A DNA stretch of 64,000 bases from Schistocephalus solidus. Its lineage: Eukaryota; Platyhelminthes; Cestoda; Diphyllobothriidea; Diphyllobothriidae. The notes under the pieces were generated by a model that was not told the origin of the DNA, searched no databases, and saw only the letters and a list, made by a program, of their open reading frames with translations. The stretch spans positions 1-64,000 of the forward strand of contig WEDG01003327.1 in the NCBI GenBank assembly GCA_017591395.1, read 5' to 3'. How positions within the stretch are numbered: position 1 is the stretch's first letter; each line of letters opens with the position of its first letter. A program made the position numbers and the translations under genes. Shown here one piece after another: positions 1 through 12,600 of this stretch.

Positions 1-905
1 TGGGCTTAAGCTACACCAATAAATTAGATCTTTTCGCCTCATGCCGATAGAATTACGGCCAAAGCTGCTCAGATTTGCGGCTTTATTTCTTATAATTTCT
101 ACCTTCCTGAAAATTAAATTAAGACTTTATCGTATGTTTGTACTTCCCATTCTTGAATTTTTGCTGTCCTTTCTTCGGTTTGATGAACGAATCTAGCCGT
201 TCAAAAAAATTGAAAATTTCAAAGACATTTCACCAAAAAAACTCCTATTTCCGACTCTTTCAACTACTTCCTACTCAACAAGATGCCAGCTAACGAAGCT
301 AAAATTTCTTTTGGGTCAGGAGACTTGAAGCACGCTTTTGTCTCCTTTTTCGACTTAATAATAGTTCAACTCTCCCAAAGCTTTCTGTCATTACCCCCAT
401 TAGTCTTCCTTATAACCTAAGAAAATCTGCACTAATTATACCTCCCCCTGCATCCTCCACGTGTAAACGCTCTCTTCTTTGCTTCTAGGTATAGTTTTCT
501 TTGGAATAACTTGCCAATTGAAATTAGGTCGTTAACTAGTCTATCTGCATTCAAGCGAAGACTGCACATTTATCTTAACACTGATTCTATTAACCTTTTT
601 ATTTTTCCTCATCTTTTTCCCAGTAGCTTTCCCCATGACTCGGAGAAAGGACCATCGGGAATTTGAGTAACCCTCTTGAAACTATATTTACGCTACCTCG
701 AGACGCCCGTGAACTATAATGTCTCCTTATATCACCCGTCCTCCAAACGATGACGTCATTCGGACGTACAAATTCGGTGGTCCACAGTCTTAAATGCTGC
801 GGTTTCTTTGGATACTAACCATCATCAGAATTCAATTCTGGATCCTATGATGCTGAGGACTTAAGTTCATTGACGCATTTTCGTGAGATTCTGTTTCATA
901 CGCCT
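1..905 (+). mobile_element. 3' part of a CR1/Jockey-like LINE, degenerate
   Basis: The plus strand reads the C-terminal end of a CR1-type reverse transcriptase with broken frames: WNNLPIEIR near 502-528 and SAFKRRLHIYLNTDSINL near 547-600, the usual end of CR1 ORF2, followed by an AT-rich 3' region. The same sequence occurs in reverse orientation at 8067-8960, in recognisable alignment through both ends. The copy is cut by the window start, so its 5' extent is unknown. No intact ORF remains. Confidence 0.7.
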
Positions 906-1264
906 AAGTGATCAAGAACGAATCACCCTCGACGTTTCATTATCTCATTCTGAAATGCTACTGCAGTATTACCCTATTCTACCACCTGACCATTTTTTTT
1001 CCTAAGCAGTTTTTTTCTCCTACCTTCTATTCGAAAAATGAAGGCCTATTGAACTCTGCCTCCATTTTCCTGGTAGGAGTTTTTTTCACTGCCTATTTTT
1101 TTCTAGTTCACCATTAATTTTAAAACATTGCTAACTGTTGACAGAGCAGGAAAAGTTATGAATTTGTACATTTTATCTGCACACATTGTCATAACTTTAT
1201 TTCGTAACTAATGTTTGCTTAGACAGTACCTTCCCGGTGCTAACCAAATATAAATTCTAAATTC

Positions 1265-2012
1265 TAAATCTTCACAGTGTTTAAAGGCAGCTAAACGCGC
1301 TACACAGGTCTTATTTGCACTGAGACGTGGATTTGTGCAGATTTATAAGGAACTCTTCCGAAAATCCTACGGAATATTTGTTCGATCTCACTTGGAATAT
1401 GCCGTCCAGGCCTGGCGTCCGTGGTTTAAGAAGGATTATCTATAGCTGGAACGAGTGCAGGCGAGGGCTTCGAAGATGGTCAAGAATCTTAGTAATCTGC
1501 CTTACGAAGCCAGACTGGTTGAACTTGATTTGTTTCCTCTCAATTACAGGCAACTACGCGGTGACCTCATCCAAACCTACCGAATTGTCAAAGGCTGCGA
1601 TTGTGCCCTAGAATTTGCTAAAATCTTCGAATTCGCTGGGACGGAACATCTGCGGGGTCATCCCTTTAAACTGCAGAGGAAGTTTGTCCACACGGAAGTC
1701 CGTCGGAACGCCTTTTCGCAGAGGGTCGTTGAAGCATGGAACGGACTCCCTGACGAGGTGATCCTTTCAGAAACTGTTGACACATTTAAATTCAAACTAC
1801 ATACTCATTTTCTGAGAAACTATTGTCAATAAAATGAAGATTGTGTAAACAGTGGCAGGTTGTGCCTGGCCCACACATATCGATGACCCTACATTTTCGG
1901 TTGTCAGATATATCACTGTTGACCTTTGTACTATTGACATTTTTGCATGGGAATAAAGAGCTCAAGGCGAAAGCTTACTTCCCTCAAAAAAGTGACTTAA
2001 AGTGACTTAAAG
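1265..2012 (+). mobile_element. 5'-truncated CR1 LINE copy
   Basis: This is the last 750 bp of a CR1 element. The longest frame (1455-1832) reads [20 protein letters not shown], then [20 protein letters not shown] and [16 protein letters not shown], the classical CR1 ORF2 C-terminus. The N-terminal side is continued in another frame (1327-1450), so at least one frameshift is present. It aligns with 7150-7895 nearly base for base. The 3' end has the motif GGGAATAAAGAGCTCAAGGC followed by short tandem repeats AGTGACTTAA, typical of CR1 termini. Confidence 0.85.
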
Positions 2013-3340
2013 AGGTTGGAAGAAGTTGGCAGCCGGACGAGAGCAGCGTCCGATGTGTGAGACCGTGCAGAGTAATCTTAACGCCTTAAGTTAAATCATG
2101 TGTGACTCAGAGGTAAAGACCGGTTTGGACAGCCGGGGTTATTCGAAAATCAGACAGCAATTGGCTCGCACGTGCAGGTTTTCGCGAGAGGTTTATTATT
2201 GCACCATGGGCCCGGAGTTGGGCCGCTAGAAACAATCATTCTTGTTCGTTTAACATATGAACGAACTATCCATCGTCATAATTTCTTCTTCGGAGGGAGG
2301 GGAATATAACCACTAGTTCTACAGCCCGTACATGAAAACGAGGAAGGCAAAGAAGGAAAAATATACTCACCAGAACTGCTGTGAAATTTCGCAATGAAAT
2401 GTTTACGATAGTTGGCGATTTGCTTCAGCATAGCTGCATGTGATATCTGAATAGAATTCACGTTTATTTTGTAGCCAAGAACCTTAATTTTTGTCACACA
2501 GTTGGCAAAACAGCCACAACACGTGGTTCCTTCGACATATGGAATAGCTGATCTGAAGATTCAAATTAAAAATCCCAGATAAATAACCGTCTGTCAAGAA
2601 GTTCGTCGTGTTCTGACAGGCTTTACAGCGTCTCATTCCGTATAACAAATGTTCCAGAGTAAATACCATGTCAGGCTTTAAGACCAAGTCAATAATACCA
2701 TGACTTAATGATTCAAAAGGTACTCATACTTGAATACGAACATACCCTGAACTCCCAACGCATTAATAAGCATAGTCGTTAAAATCTGTTGATATTGCCG
2801 GTTTCTGGGCAAAGAAAATAATTAGACTTCGAACTGTAAGAAAAGACACATTTGGAATACAAGCGCATTAAAATCTTTCAGGGCGAATCGTTTGAAATTG
2901 CTTTCGAATTTCAGTTCCTTGGAGTTCACGAAGTTTTAGTCTCTACCTTAAGTGTAGAGGACACGTTGTTTTGGAATAACTCTTAAGTGGATTGTCCAGT
3001 CTATAAATTAGGCAATTATTTACTTGGACTTGACGATTCTGTGGCTATCCAAATATTCATTCACTGAGGATTATTCCACGTCCCGGACGTTATCCCTACG
3101 AGAAAAATAAGCTTCAACGTTCACCTGCTTCCAAAATTCACACCAGCGGTGTGCTGCTATAATCTATTTTCAATCGGGGAAAGAGAAGTCACAGCAAAAG
3201 CTGAGTCATTGCATGCTTCTTAGAAGTCTGACTGCTTAATATTATTGTACCGTATCCCATTTATTTAAGATTTATAAATTAAATGCATTCGTATACACTC
3301 CGAAGAGGTATAGAAAACACGGACCCTCAGAATTCATCTG
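2013..3340. other. unassigned intergenic DNA
   Basis: No gene, RNA or repeat family could be recognised here. The short minus-strand frames at 2276-2497 and 2484-2687 have low-complexity, non-conserved translations and look like chance ORFs. Confidence 0.5.
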
Positions 3341-3349
3341 CGGAGAAAA

Positions 3350-3422
3350 AAATGGTGCCGCGGGGGAGTCGAAACCTCATCGCAGAAAAATTTTGCGGCG
3401 CACATAACCACTACGCCACATT
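3350..3422 (-). repeat. tRNA-derived SINE head (Pol III A and B boxes)
   Basis: Read on the minus strand, TGGCGTAGTGG (3409-3419) fits the Pol III A box and GGTTTCGACTCC (3364-3375) fits the B box apart from one extra T. Their spacing is that of a tRNA gene. The ends pair only roughly, so a tRNA pseudogene or SINE head is more likely than a working tRNA. Confidence 0.6.
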
Positions 3423-3599
3423 TTGACGGAAAACCGGCAAACAAATTGTATACACACAGAAAAAGATGGTTAAGACAGATATTCTGTTATTACGTTTCCT
3501 CCTGCCAAGCGGGCAAATAGCCTGATAACACTAATGAATGTCACCTACGAGGGTGAAAAGTGCATGGCGTGTTTAAGTCTCTTACAGAAATTTCTCTTT

Positions 3600-4480
3600 G
3601 ATGTGAAAAGAGATAAGTAACTTGAAACAAGAAATGGCCGATCTAAAGGAGAAGGTTTATAGATCAACTGGCCAAAAAACACACGTAACAAAGAGAATTC
3701 CATCAACGGAAATTACGTATGCAAATATAGCTTCTTCAGAATACCTAATGTAGAGCTTAAAGACATTGCGTCTAAAGAGCTCAGCAAATCAGTAGACATT
3801 TCCTTCCTTCGAAAGGGAGAGCAAACCAGCTCATGCACCTTACTACTGTCATCCAGTTCAGATAGAAGCAGTTATGCTCTGGATACACAAACATATGCGG
3901 CATCGTTGCTGAATGATAGAACAAAGGGCGACGTTGAAAAGCTCGTCAAATTTGAAGGACCGAAGACGAAGAATTCGAAGTCGAAAAAGGCCAAGGTGAT
4001 TTCACAAAAAATGAGTTAAAACTCCGAACAAAGCTCATTCTTACTGATAAATGCTCAAGCGGAATCCTATGCTCGTGATACAGGAGCAAGTGCAGGAAAA
4101 ATTGACAAAGTTCCTATAAGGGGTTCCCCATTAACTTTAGGAATCGTTGCTCGTACTGACGCAAATAAAATTGTTGACCAGAGTAGAATTCTTCCTGATA
4201 CTGATGCCCTATCAACACACCAGAACGTAAAGTCAACAAACAGACATTTCAACCGAAACCACAATCTCGTTATTAAAGGGGCTCTCGAGTCCACTTCTTG
4301 GATTGCAAAGGAAAGGATAGACCATGACTTCAGTCTTTTTCGAGCATACTAAAATTCAATTCTTCAAGATTGCGAATGCGTTACCGTGCACAAAGCATTC
4401 CAGTTAGGGAAAGCGGGTGTTTCACATGAACGAGCATCACCGAGGCCTCTTAAAATCATTCTTGAAAATAATGTTTAGGC
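3600..4480 (+). pseudogene. CR1 ORF1 remnant
   Basis: Long frames separated by few stops read ELKDIASKELSKSVDISFLR near 3755-3815, SWIAKERIDHDFSLF near 4297-4342 and VTVHKAFQLGKAG then RASPRPLKIILEN near 4382-4470. The last block resembles the conserved C-terminal part of CR1 ORF1 proteins (charged stretch, then a lysine-glycine-rich block and RPRPLK-like motif). It lies just upstream of the ORF2 remnant on the same strand, as expected in CR1. Confidence 0.6.
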
Positions 4481-4812
4481 TTAACGTCTCTAGAACGACT
4501 AATTGTGCTCCGTAGCTAACACAGGGATGTGTATTTTTCAGCCGTAATACGAACCGACGGAAAGGCAAAATAATGACGATGCTGAGAACATAACTGAAAA
4601 GGAGAACCAAACAGAGGAAAAATGGCTCAAAATAAAGGACGGGGAAATAAAGGTGATGAAGACGTCTTTCTTGTGGCAGACCCCGAACATAATCAAGGCA
4701 GGTCCTCACCAAGGCAGATTACACTAAATACGAAGTATCCAACTGTACATAGCTCTATAATAAAAGGAAGGCGCTCCAGAACTCGGTGGACGACCACTCA
4801 TCATAACTCAGC

Positions 4813-7775
4813 GTGGGCCGGAAGGACATCAGTTCGTCTTGGAAAGCACTGACAAACTCAAGCATTCAATCGCATGAACTGAGCAGAAGCCCTTACGGAG
4901 GAGTTACTCAGTCTGAATTAAGATTGTTGTATATCAATGCTCAGATTCTCTTTTCGAAAATTGACGAACTGAAGGCACTAGTCTCAGACCGAACCCCCGA
5001 TATCGTTGCCATTACGGAAACGTAGCTCGAAGCCGATATCACAGATAGCGAGGTTTCAATATATGGATACCAGCTCTTTCAAAGAGACCGAGAAAATAGA
5101 CAGGGAAGTGAGTGGCCGTATACGTTAGGACAGGAATCCCGGCAGTCGAACGAGCCCACGCCATCTTCCTTGAATATGAATTTATCTGGATAAAGATTAA
5201 AAAGGATTGTTCATTAAACCTACAATTTTTTGACGATCTACAGACCACCAAACATTCCAAGTGCAGCCGATGAGCCAATCCCTCATTGGTTCAAGGAAGT
5301 AGAACGTCACCAGGAGATGCTTATTGCTGAGATTTAAATGCAGCTTAAGTAGCCTGGGTAAATCTGAAAGTTGATGGTGCGCCAACTTCCTTCGGCAGCA
5401 AGCTAATGGATCTCACTCACGACCAACCGTTGGTACAGGAGGTTTACATACCAACGAGCTTTAGAGAGAACCAGAGAGCCAATTACCTGGACCTTGTATT
5501 TACGAAGGAATTCTCTTACATTGATGAAGTGTATTTTATTGCACCCCTCGGTAAGAGCGACCATAGTACACTGCTGTGGGGTTACTCACTTTATTCTCAG
5601 CGCCAGAAGAGAACGGAAGGAGAGCAAAATATATGGAAAGCTGATTTTACTACATTGAAGAAAGAGTTGAGGTCCGTGAAGTGGAATTGTTTGCTCAAAT
5701 GGAATCTGGAGGATGACTGGCGATCGGTTAAGACGATTTTAATCGATCTAATTGAACGCTTTTGTCCAGTGAAAGTGCAAAGAAAGACTAGTCGCCCTGC
5801 CTGTTTAACAAAAGAAAATAACAGGCAGTAAATGAAGAAAAATAAAAAAAGGAAGGTATTCAGGGAAACAGGGTCAGCAGAACATCTCGAGGAATTTCAT
5901 CACCAAAGAAATACTGTCAAAAAATTTTCATCAGGTACAGAAGAACTATGAATCAAGAATTATCCAGCAGGTGGAAAATAAGCCTAAAATTTTATTCCAT
6001 CATCTCAACAGTCAATTAAAAAACAAGGACCAAGTCGCAGTGCTTATGGATGAAAATGACGTTGAAGTCGTTGAAAATTGGAGAAAACCCAGCACTTGGG
6101 TCGGTCCTTTTCCTCCGTATTCACTAGAGAACCTGAACTTCAGCTTGAGCACCTCAACAGTGCTATTATAGACGCCGGTCCAGTGCTTGAATATATACTC
6201 TTCCCAGAACCTCTCGTGTAAAGAGAACTGCAAAAGAAGCGAAGTCATCTGGTCTGGACGATTTACCCGCAAAGTTCTTGAAATAACTGGCCGGCGAACT
6301 CTCCAAACTCCTAGAACATATATGCAATTTCGCCATTTAAATCAGGGAATCTGCCATCCGAATGGAAAATAGCAAATATATATAGGTCATATACAAGAGT
6401 GGAGCTCGATCTAATGTCAGCAATTATCGGCCTGTCAGCCTAACCTCCATTTGCTGGAAAATAGTGGAATCAATAATTAAGAAGGCGACCATGAAGGCCC
6501 TGGAGAAAACCGATTGCTCTTAGAGCTCCAGCATGACTTCAGATATAATCGCTCTTGTCTTTCTAGTTGATTACTCTCCACAGAGTAGTGGACTCACGCA
6601 TTTGACGAAGAAGGTAGAGTTGATGTAATCGTCACTGATTTCAAGAATGCTGTGGCAGTGTCACACACAAACGTCTAATCTGTAAATTATCTGAAATGAA
6701 CATAAGAGAAATGCTGCTGACATGAATCGCAGATTTTCTTACAGGACGATTGAAAACTGTGCGCATCAATACCTCGAAGTCAACACCTACTCCGGTTCTA
6801 AGTGGTGTCCCTCAAGGCTCCGTCTAAGGGCCATTACTCTTCTTAGTGTACATCAACGACTGTGTCGACGACCTGGGTTGCATCGCCATCATGTTTGCAG
6901 ATGATTTAAATTATGGAGGGTTATCAGATCTGATGCCGATAGGCACGCACTTCGAGAGAGTCTCTCAGCTGGTCTGCTCGTTGGCTCTTAAATTTTAACG
7001 TGGGGAAGTGTATTGTCCTAAGCCTCCGTACCGGAAGGTTCAGTGAGGAGGATGATTCCTACCAAAACGTTCTCAATTGGCAGCCCCTTTGAATTGTCGA
7101 GGAACAGAAGGACCTCGGTGTTCTAGTAAACTCCTCACTCAAACCATTCTCACAATGTTTAAAGGCAGTTAAACGCGCGACACAGATCTTATTTGCGCTC
7201 TGACGTGGATTTGTGCAGATTGATAATGAAATATTACGAAAAACCTACGGGGCATTTGTTTGATCTCACTTGGAATCTACCGTCCAGTCCTGCCGTCCGT
7301 GGTTTAAGAAGGATTATCTACAGCTGGAACGAGTGCAGGTGAGGGCTACGAAGATGGTCAATAATGTTAGTCATCTGTCTTACGAAGCCAGGCTGGCTGA
7401 ACTTGATTTGTTTCCTCTCAATTACAAGCAACTACGCGGTGACGTACTCCAAACCCAGCGGATTTTCAGAGGCCACGAGTGTGCCCTATAATTTTTTGAC
7501 TTCTTCTTATTAGCTGGGACGGAACATCTGATGGGTCATCCCTTTAAACTGCAAAATAAGTTGGTCCACACGGACGTCCGTCGGAAGGCCATTTCGCAGA
7601 GTGTCATTGGAGCATGGAACGGACTCCCTGACCAGGTGGTACTTTCAGAAACTGTTGACACGTTTAGATGCAAACTAGATACTCATTTGCTGAGAAACAT
7701 TTGTACATATAATGAAGATTGTGTCAATAGCGGCAGATTGCACCTGGCCCACACTGATCGATGACTTTACATTTT
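4813..7775 (+). pseudogene. CR1 ORF2 remnant (endonuclease and reverse transcriptase)
   Basis: The start reads LRLLYINAQILFSKIDELKA and PDIVAITET (4918-5025), the N-terminus of an APE-type endonuclease. 5406-5831 reads the endonuclease end, with NYLDLVFT and GKSDHSTLLW in place of the SDH motif. Reverse transcriptase blocks follow in alternating frames (YRPVSLTSICWKIVE near 6425, SGVPQGSV near 6800, FADDL near 6896). The C-terminal domain is at 7270-7764 with HPFKLQNKLVHTDVRRKAI. Many frameshifts and stops break it. Confidence 0.8.
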
Positions 7776-7964
7776 CATTTGTCAGCTTTATTACTGTAAA
7801 CGTTTATTCTATTGACATTTTTCAATATGAATAGGGAGCTCAAGGGCGAAAGCCTTCTTCCCTTTATAAAGTGACGTAAGTGACTTAAATTGACTTCTCT
7901 TTCAAGAGATTAAGAAGCGAAATCAATAGACTCTATTTATATAAGAAAACAGTATATAAGTAAT

Positions 7965-8066
7965 AAAATCAACGCATTGGGGTGCGAGAACTGCCAACTT
8001 TACCCTATGACTGAATGTTCCATCATCAAGGACTTAGGTTTAAGCTACACTAATAATTTAGATCTG
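7965..8066 (+). mobile_element. small LINE fragment at an inverted junction
   Basis: The segment ending TTTAAGCTACACTAATAATT TAGATCT matches the start of this window (7-33) in the same orientation and matches 8940-9000 in reverse. It is therefore a piece of the same CR1-like LINE, joined head-on to the minus-strand copy that begins at 8067. Confidence 0.5.
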
Positions 8067-9660
8067 GTTCGTTCTTGATCACTATGGCACACGAAAGAGA
8101 ATCTCGCGAAAAGGCGTCAGTGAACTTGAGCCCTCAGCATCTCTGGATCCATAAATGAATTCTGATGATGGTAAGTATACAACGAAACGGCAGCATTGTA
8201 AACTGTGCACAACTAAATGACTTCATCTTTTGAATGACTGGTGACATAAGGAGACATAAGGATTTATGGGGAATCGACGTAGAGAAATAATAGTTTCAAG
8301 AGGGCCTTTTAAATTACCGATGATCCTTTCTCCGAGTCATAGAGAAAGCTGCTAGGAAAAGATGAGGAAATTTAAAATTTAATAGAATCCTTAAGATAAA
8401 TGTGTTGTCTTCGCTTGAATGCAGATAGACTAGTTAATGACCTAATTTCAATAGGCAAGTTATTTCAAAGAAAGCTATACCTAGAAGTAAAGAATAGAGA
8501 GCGTTATCATGTGGAGGATGCAGGAGGAGGTATCATTAGTGCAGAATTTCTTAGTTTATAAGGAAGCCTAAAGGGGGTGATAACACAAAGCTTGGGGAGA
8601 TTTTAGGTATTATTAAGTCGAAAAAGAAGAAAAAAGCCTGCTTCCAGTCTCCTAACCCAAAGAAATTTTAGCTTCATCAGCTTGTATCTAGTTGAGTAGG
8701 AAGTATTTGAAAGAGTCAGATACAGGAGTTTTTTTTGTGAAATGTCTTTGGACAGTTTCAATTTTTGAAGGGCTTGATTCATTTCATTAAACCGAAGAAA
8801 GGACGGCAGAATTCAACAATTGGAAGTAAAAACATACGATAAAGTCTTAATTTAATTTCAGGAAGGTAGAAATTACAAGAAATAAAACGCAAATCTGAGC
8901 AGCTCTGGCCGTAGTTCTATAGGCTTTAGGCGAAATATCTATTTTATAGGTGGAAGTCCTTGACGAAGGAACATTCAGTCAAAAGGCAACCTTTAAAATA
9001 ACGGGTTGCGGCAGCATAACAGGCCCAACAATCATGAAGTGACACTCATTAGCCATGTAGAGCTCCACAGCGAAAGAGCGTCGAAGTTCGAATACATTGT
9101 TTCCAGGCATCGTTCGGCCGTAAAGTTAGAGAAGAAATACACGCATTTGAGGTCATCAGCATTAATATAAGATTGAGAATGTTAAGCTATCGATGAAATA
9201 TCATGTATGCAAAGCAAGAACAACAGAGGACTTAATACGGTACCTTGAAGGACACCATTCACAATCAGGGAAGCACTTGAGTATGAGGAACCCACTTAAA
9301 CCGTTTGTTGTCTATCAGATAGGTATGATCTAATAAATGCAGTAAGGAAACAACGAAATCCTATAGCCTCTAGTTTATCTAAGAGTCATCTATGAGGCAC
9401 TTTATCGAATGTCTTATTGATATCAAAATCGATAAATACTACCAATGGATGCTCATTACGAATAGAGGTTAGTTGATTTAGAAAAGACTTGGGACAGGTT
9501 TCACAAGAGCGGTCCGTTAAAAAACCATGTTGAGGAGGAGTTAAGAATTTGATTATTTATGCAAAAATGGGTAATTTGTTTTGCAATTAATTTTTCAAAG
9601 AGTTTAGCAACAGAAAGCGTTTTATGAAAACCGCGATAGTTATGAAGGCAGAGTGGGAAC
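8067..9660 (-). mobile_element. CR1/Jockey-like LINE, minus strand, degenerate
   Basis: On the minus strand the reverse transcriptase core can be read from about 9650 downward: PQHGFLTDRSCETCPKSFLN, VVFIDFDINKTFDKVPHR (motif A region, 9470-9380), then VNGVLQGTVLSP near 9260-9230. The C-terminal end and 3' region (8960-8067) are the reverse complement of 1-905. Frames are interrupted, so this is a dead copy. Confidence 0.75.
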
Positions 9661-10258
9661 CAGAGTTGAAAACTGCACACAGTAAAAGTGCAGAGAAAAA
9701 CTCAGTACCCTGTAATTCGAAACAGTTTTGGAAACCCTACAGCTGACGCTAAGTTGACGGCTGATAGCTTCAAAGCGTTCTTGTCCAGAACGTTTAGGGT
9801 AAATTCGGTCGCCCCTTTCAAAACATCCAAGTTTGGACCGGTAATGTCCTCGAAAACATAACCTTTACCCTCTGGGACGTGACCGTAGCCATTCGGTGTT
9901 CTCGTCAATCTTACAGTCCTGGACCAGATGGCGTCCCGGTCAGTGTTCTAAAGGCAAATGCAAACGATATAATTCCGTCACTTCTGTGTAAGATATTTAA
10001 TATTGCTCTTGAAAGTTAAACCTTCCCTATTTTATGGAAGGAATCGCACATTCTGCTTATACCCAAACACGACCGAACTACGTCATTCGACGACTTTAGG
10101 CCAATAAATACACTGCCAGCAGCCTCAAAGATCTAAGAGACCTTGATTAAAGACAAGCTGATGCGTCACCTAACACAGAATAGCCTACTTAATGCGGCTC
10201 AGCATGAGTTTCTCGAAAAAAATCGTTTGACACCTGCTAGCTCTCTTACTTTGATCAT

Positions 10259-10543
10259 GTGCTACAATCTAGAGATAGTGGTTTTGCAATCTACACCGTT
10301 GACTTCAACTTCACGAAAGCTTTTGATCGTGTTGACCGTGATCTCCTTCTGCTAAAACTTACCTCCTTTGGCATAGGTAATAAGCATCTGAACCTAATAT
10401 CCTCCTATTTAAATGCTCGTGCACAGCGAGTTAAAATTTCCGATGTTATCTTCAACCCCACGCAAGTGAGGAGTGGAGTTATACAGGGTAGCGTACTAAG
10501 CCCACTTCTATTTTGCCTTTTTGTGAACGAGGTTCCTGATTGA
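10259..10543 (+). pseudogene. LINE reverse transcriptase, motif A-B segment
   Basis: This open segment carries DFNFTKAFDRVDRD (palm motif A) and RSGVIQGSVLSPLLF (motif B). A stop follows immediately before the motif C segment at 10565. Confidence 0.8.
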
Positions 10544-10564
10544 TTTCAGTATAGTAGGCCCTTT

Positions 10565-11089
10565 ATGTACGCTGACAACTTAAAAGTTGCCTTTAGATTT
10601 AAACCGGTTGATCGCAACATCGTGCTTGAGCTCTTAAAAACGGATCTTCAGGCCTTCGCTAAGTGGTGTCGCACATGGCACCTCTCACTTTCTTGGCAAA
10701 AGTGCTCCGTTATGGTTATTGGCGACAACCATCAGCCCCACCTTAGCATAGACGGTCACGATCTGAACGTGCCCGGAGTTATAAAGGATCTGGGCATATC
10801 ATACTCTAGTAGTCTTAATCTGTTAGAGCACTGCGCTCTGATTGTCTCGAAAGCACACCAAACTACTGGGTTTATTCTTAGAAATTGTAAAACCGTCAAA
10901 ATTGAAATCAGCCTCTACAAAATGTATGTCAGGCCTAGTCTGGAATACGGGTCGTTTCTATTTAGTCTTCTGCATGCTAGTGAACGAAAGAAGATAGAAT
11001 CAGTCCAGCACTTCTTTACAAAAAGAGTTTTCTATTCAGATCACCGAAACCTGTCCTACCACCAACGCTGGGGAGCTTACAAGCCTTGA
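10565..11089 (+). pseudogene. LINE reverse transcriptase, motif C to thumb
   Basis: It begins with YADNLKVAF, where active enzymes have YADD, so the second catalytic aspartate is replaced. LQAFAKWCRTWHLSLSWQKC and IKDLGISYSSSLNLLEHC follow, with YKMYVRPSLEYGS in the thumb, as in CR1/Jockey proteins. It is out of function through the motif change and flanking stops. Confidence 0.8.
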
Positions 11090-11789
11090 CCCGCTGAGGC
11101 TTCGTAGATTACAGAAGGGACTATTTTTACTGTTTAAACTACGAAACAGTCGTACATTTAACCCCTTACATCTCTGAGGCACCTCGACCACTCTCGGCGC
11201 ACCAGTCATCGAGATGTATTTTTATTTATTTCTTTGGCACGCACAGTTAGATACCGACAGTTTTTCGGTAAACGCTATAGCAATCTGGAATAAGCTACCC
11301 AGAAGTATTAAAATTCAGCAAAATTAACATTTGTTTACGAGAGCTGTCACTAGTTTTCTACAGTCAGGACACCTTCCAAAAATTTCGGGTGCTGATTCTC
11401 TGGAAGCTCTCTTCCGTTCTGATGGCATCCACGGACTCTGAATCCGGTGCCGGTCTTCATGTTGAAGGCAATATTGCTGGCTCTGCTGTCAGTAATCGGG
11501 TTAATCCTTAGTTGACAGCAAGCAGCCGTTCGCCGGCATACCTGCTGCTAGTACAGAATACCTGATCCACAACATTGAAAGGAGAAGTACTACACCGTGC
11601 ACCTGTGTCAATACTTCCCTGTCCTAAACTTTAATCCATTCAATAAGCTGCAGTTTTTTCTCCTGAAAACACTATGAAGAATGATCAAGAGGTTTTTTTT
11701 CACAGTCAGCTCGACCCCTTACTGTCTATCCCTTTTGACCGTGCCTGTAAACTGGCAATAAATAAATAATTGATTAATAACAGAAGTTT

Positions 11790-12125
11790 TCCAATACTAA
11801 GAATATAAGGAATTATTTTGTCACCAACCGTGTCGTTGAATCTTGGAATAACCTATCTGATGCGATTGTAATATCCCAGTCTGTGGAAACATTCAACCAT
11901 CGGCTTGATATGCATGATATGCTTGATATTGCATGTTGTAGCATTACGAGACTATGTGACTTCTTAACCTTAACAATGCCAGTGTACTACGTAAATCTAC
12001 CTGCATTCATTTGACTGTAACTTCTTTACATTGCTTCTAATTCTCACAATTTTTATGCAACAAATAGGGAGTTCAAAGGCGGAAGCCTATTTTCATCAAA
12101 TACACTGAACTGAACTCAATGAACT
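11790..12125 (+). mobile_element. CR1 3' fragment
   Basis: It reads RVVESWNNLSDAIVISQSVE near 11828-11888, the ORF2 C-terminus, and ends with AATAGGGAGTTCAAAGGCGG (12065-12084) followed by repeats of ACTGAACTGA. The same terminal repeat is found at 20640-20700. Confidence 0.75.
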
Positions 12126-12129
12126 GAAC

Positions 12130-12600
12130 AAAATGAGATGCGACCTGCTATTGACATTCCAAATTATCCACGGACATGCCTGTTAACTGAAATCCGAAGA
12201 TTTTTTTGAGTTCACAAACATGACTCACCTGCTTGGTCATCCATATAAGGTCAAACGCGAAACTATATGCATGGATCAACCAAGGTTTTCTTTCAGGCAG
12301 CGAGTGGTTTGACCATGGAACTCACTTCCATGCGAAATAATGACCACAGATACCGTGTATATGTTCAAACGACAGTAAGACTGCTTAATTTTTGACAACC
12401 GACCACTTTCCCTGTAGGACTATCTTCAGCCAACCATTAGCTTTACTTCAGCACTTCAATTTATGTGTATCGTACCATTACACAGTTGATGTAAAATGTT
12501 TAACTGTATTTTATCTTTTCAGTATATACGTCAATTGATAAGTTCGATTGTACACAAATAGGGTTAACAAGGACTACGCCCGAAACCCTCAAAATATATA
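12130..12600 (+). mobile_element. second CR1 3' fragment
   Basis: HLLGHPYKVKRETICMDQPR and FSFRQRVV near 12225-12312 are the CR1 ORF2 C-terminus. The end is AATAGGGTTAACAAGGACTA near 12557-12576. It is broken by stops and stands directly behind the previous CR1 end. Confidence 0.7.

Larger units (their letters stand above)
3590..7895 (+). mobile_element. old full-length-like CR1 LINE
   Basis: A single plus-strand element of about 4.3 kb can be followed from an ORF1-like region through endonuclease and reverse transcriptase to a CR1 3' end (AATAGGGAGCTCAAGGGCGA, about 7831-7850, then AAAGTGACGTAAGTGACTTA). All frames are broken by several stops and shifts, so it is inactive. The 3' end matches the truncated copy at 1265-2012, which defines one subfamily in this window. 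Confidence 0.85.
9690..11775 (+). mobile_element. CR1/Jockey-like LINE, plus strand, 5'-truncated
   Basis: Reverse transcriptase is readable across several frames: GPDGVPVSVLKANANDIIPS (9917-9976), DFRPINTLPAASKI near 10093, YTVDFNFTKAFDRVDRDL (10280-10340), SGVIQGSVLSPLLFCLFVNE (10472-10530) and MYADNLKVAFRF (10565-10600). The C-terminal part is open to 11089. The catalytic YADD box reads YADN, and stops separate the blocks. The 3' end is near 11775 with AATAAATAA repeats. Confidence 0.8.
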
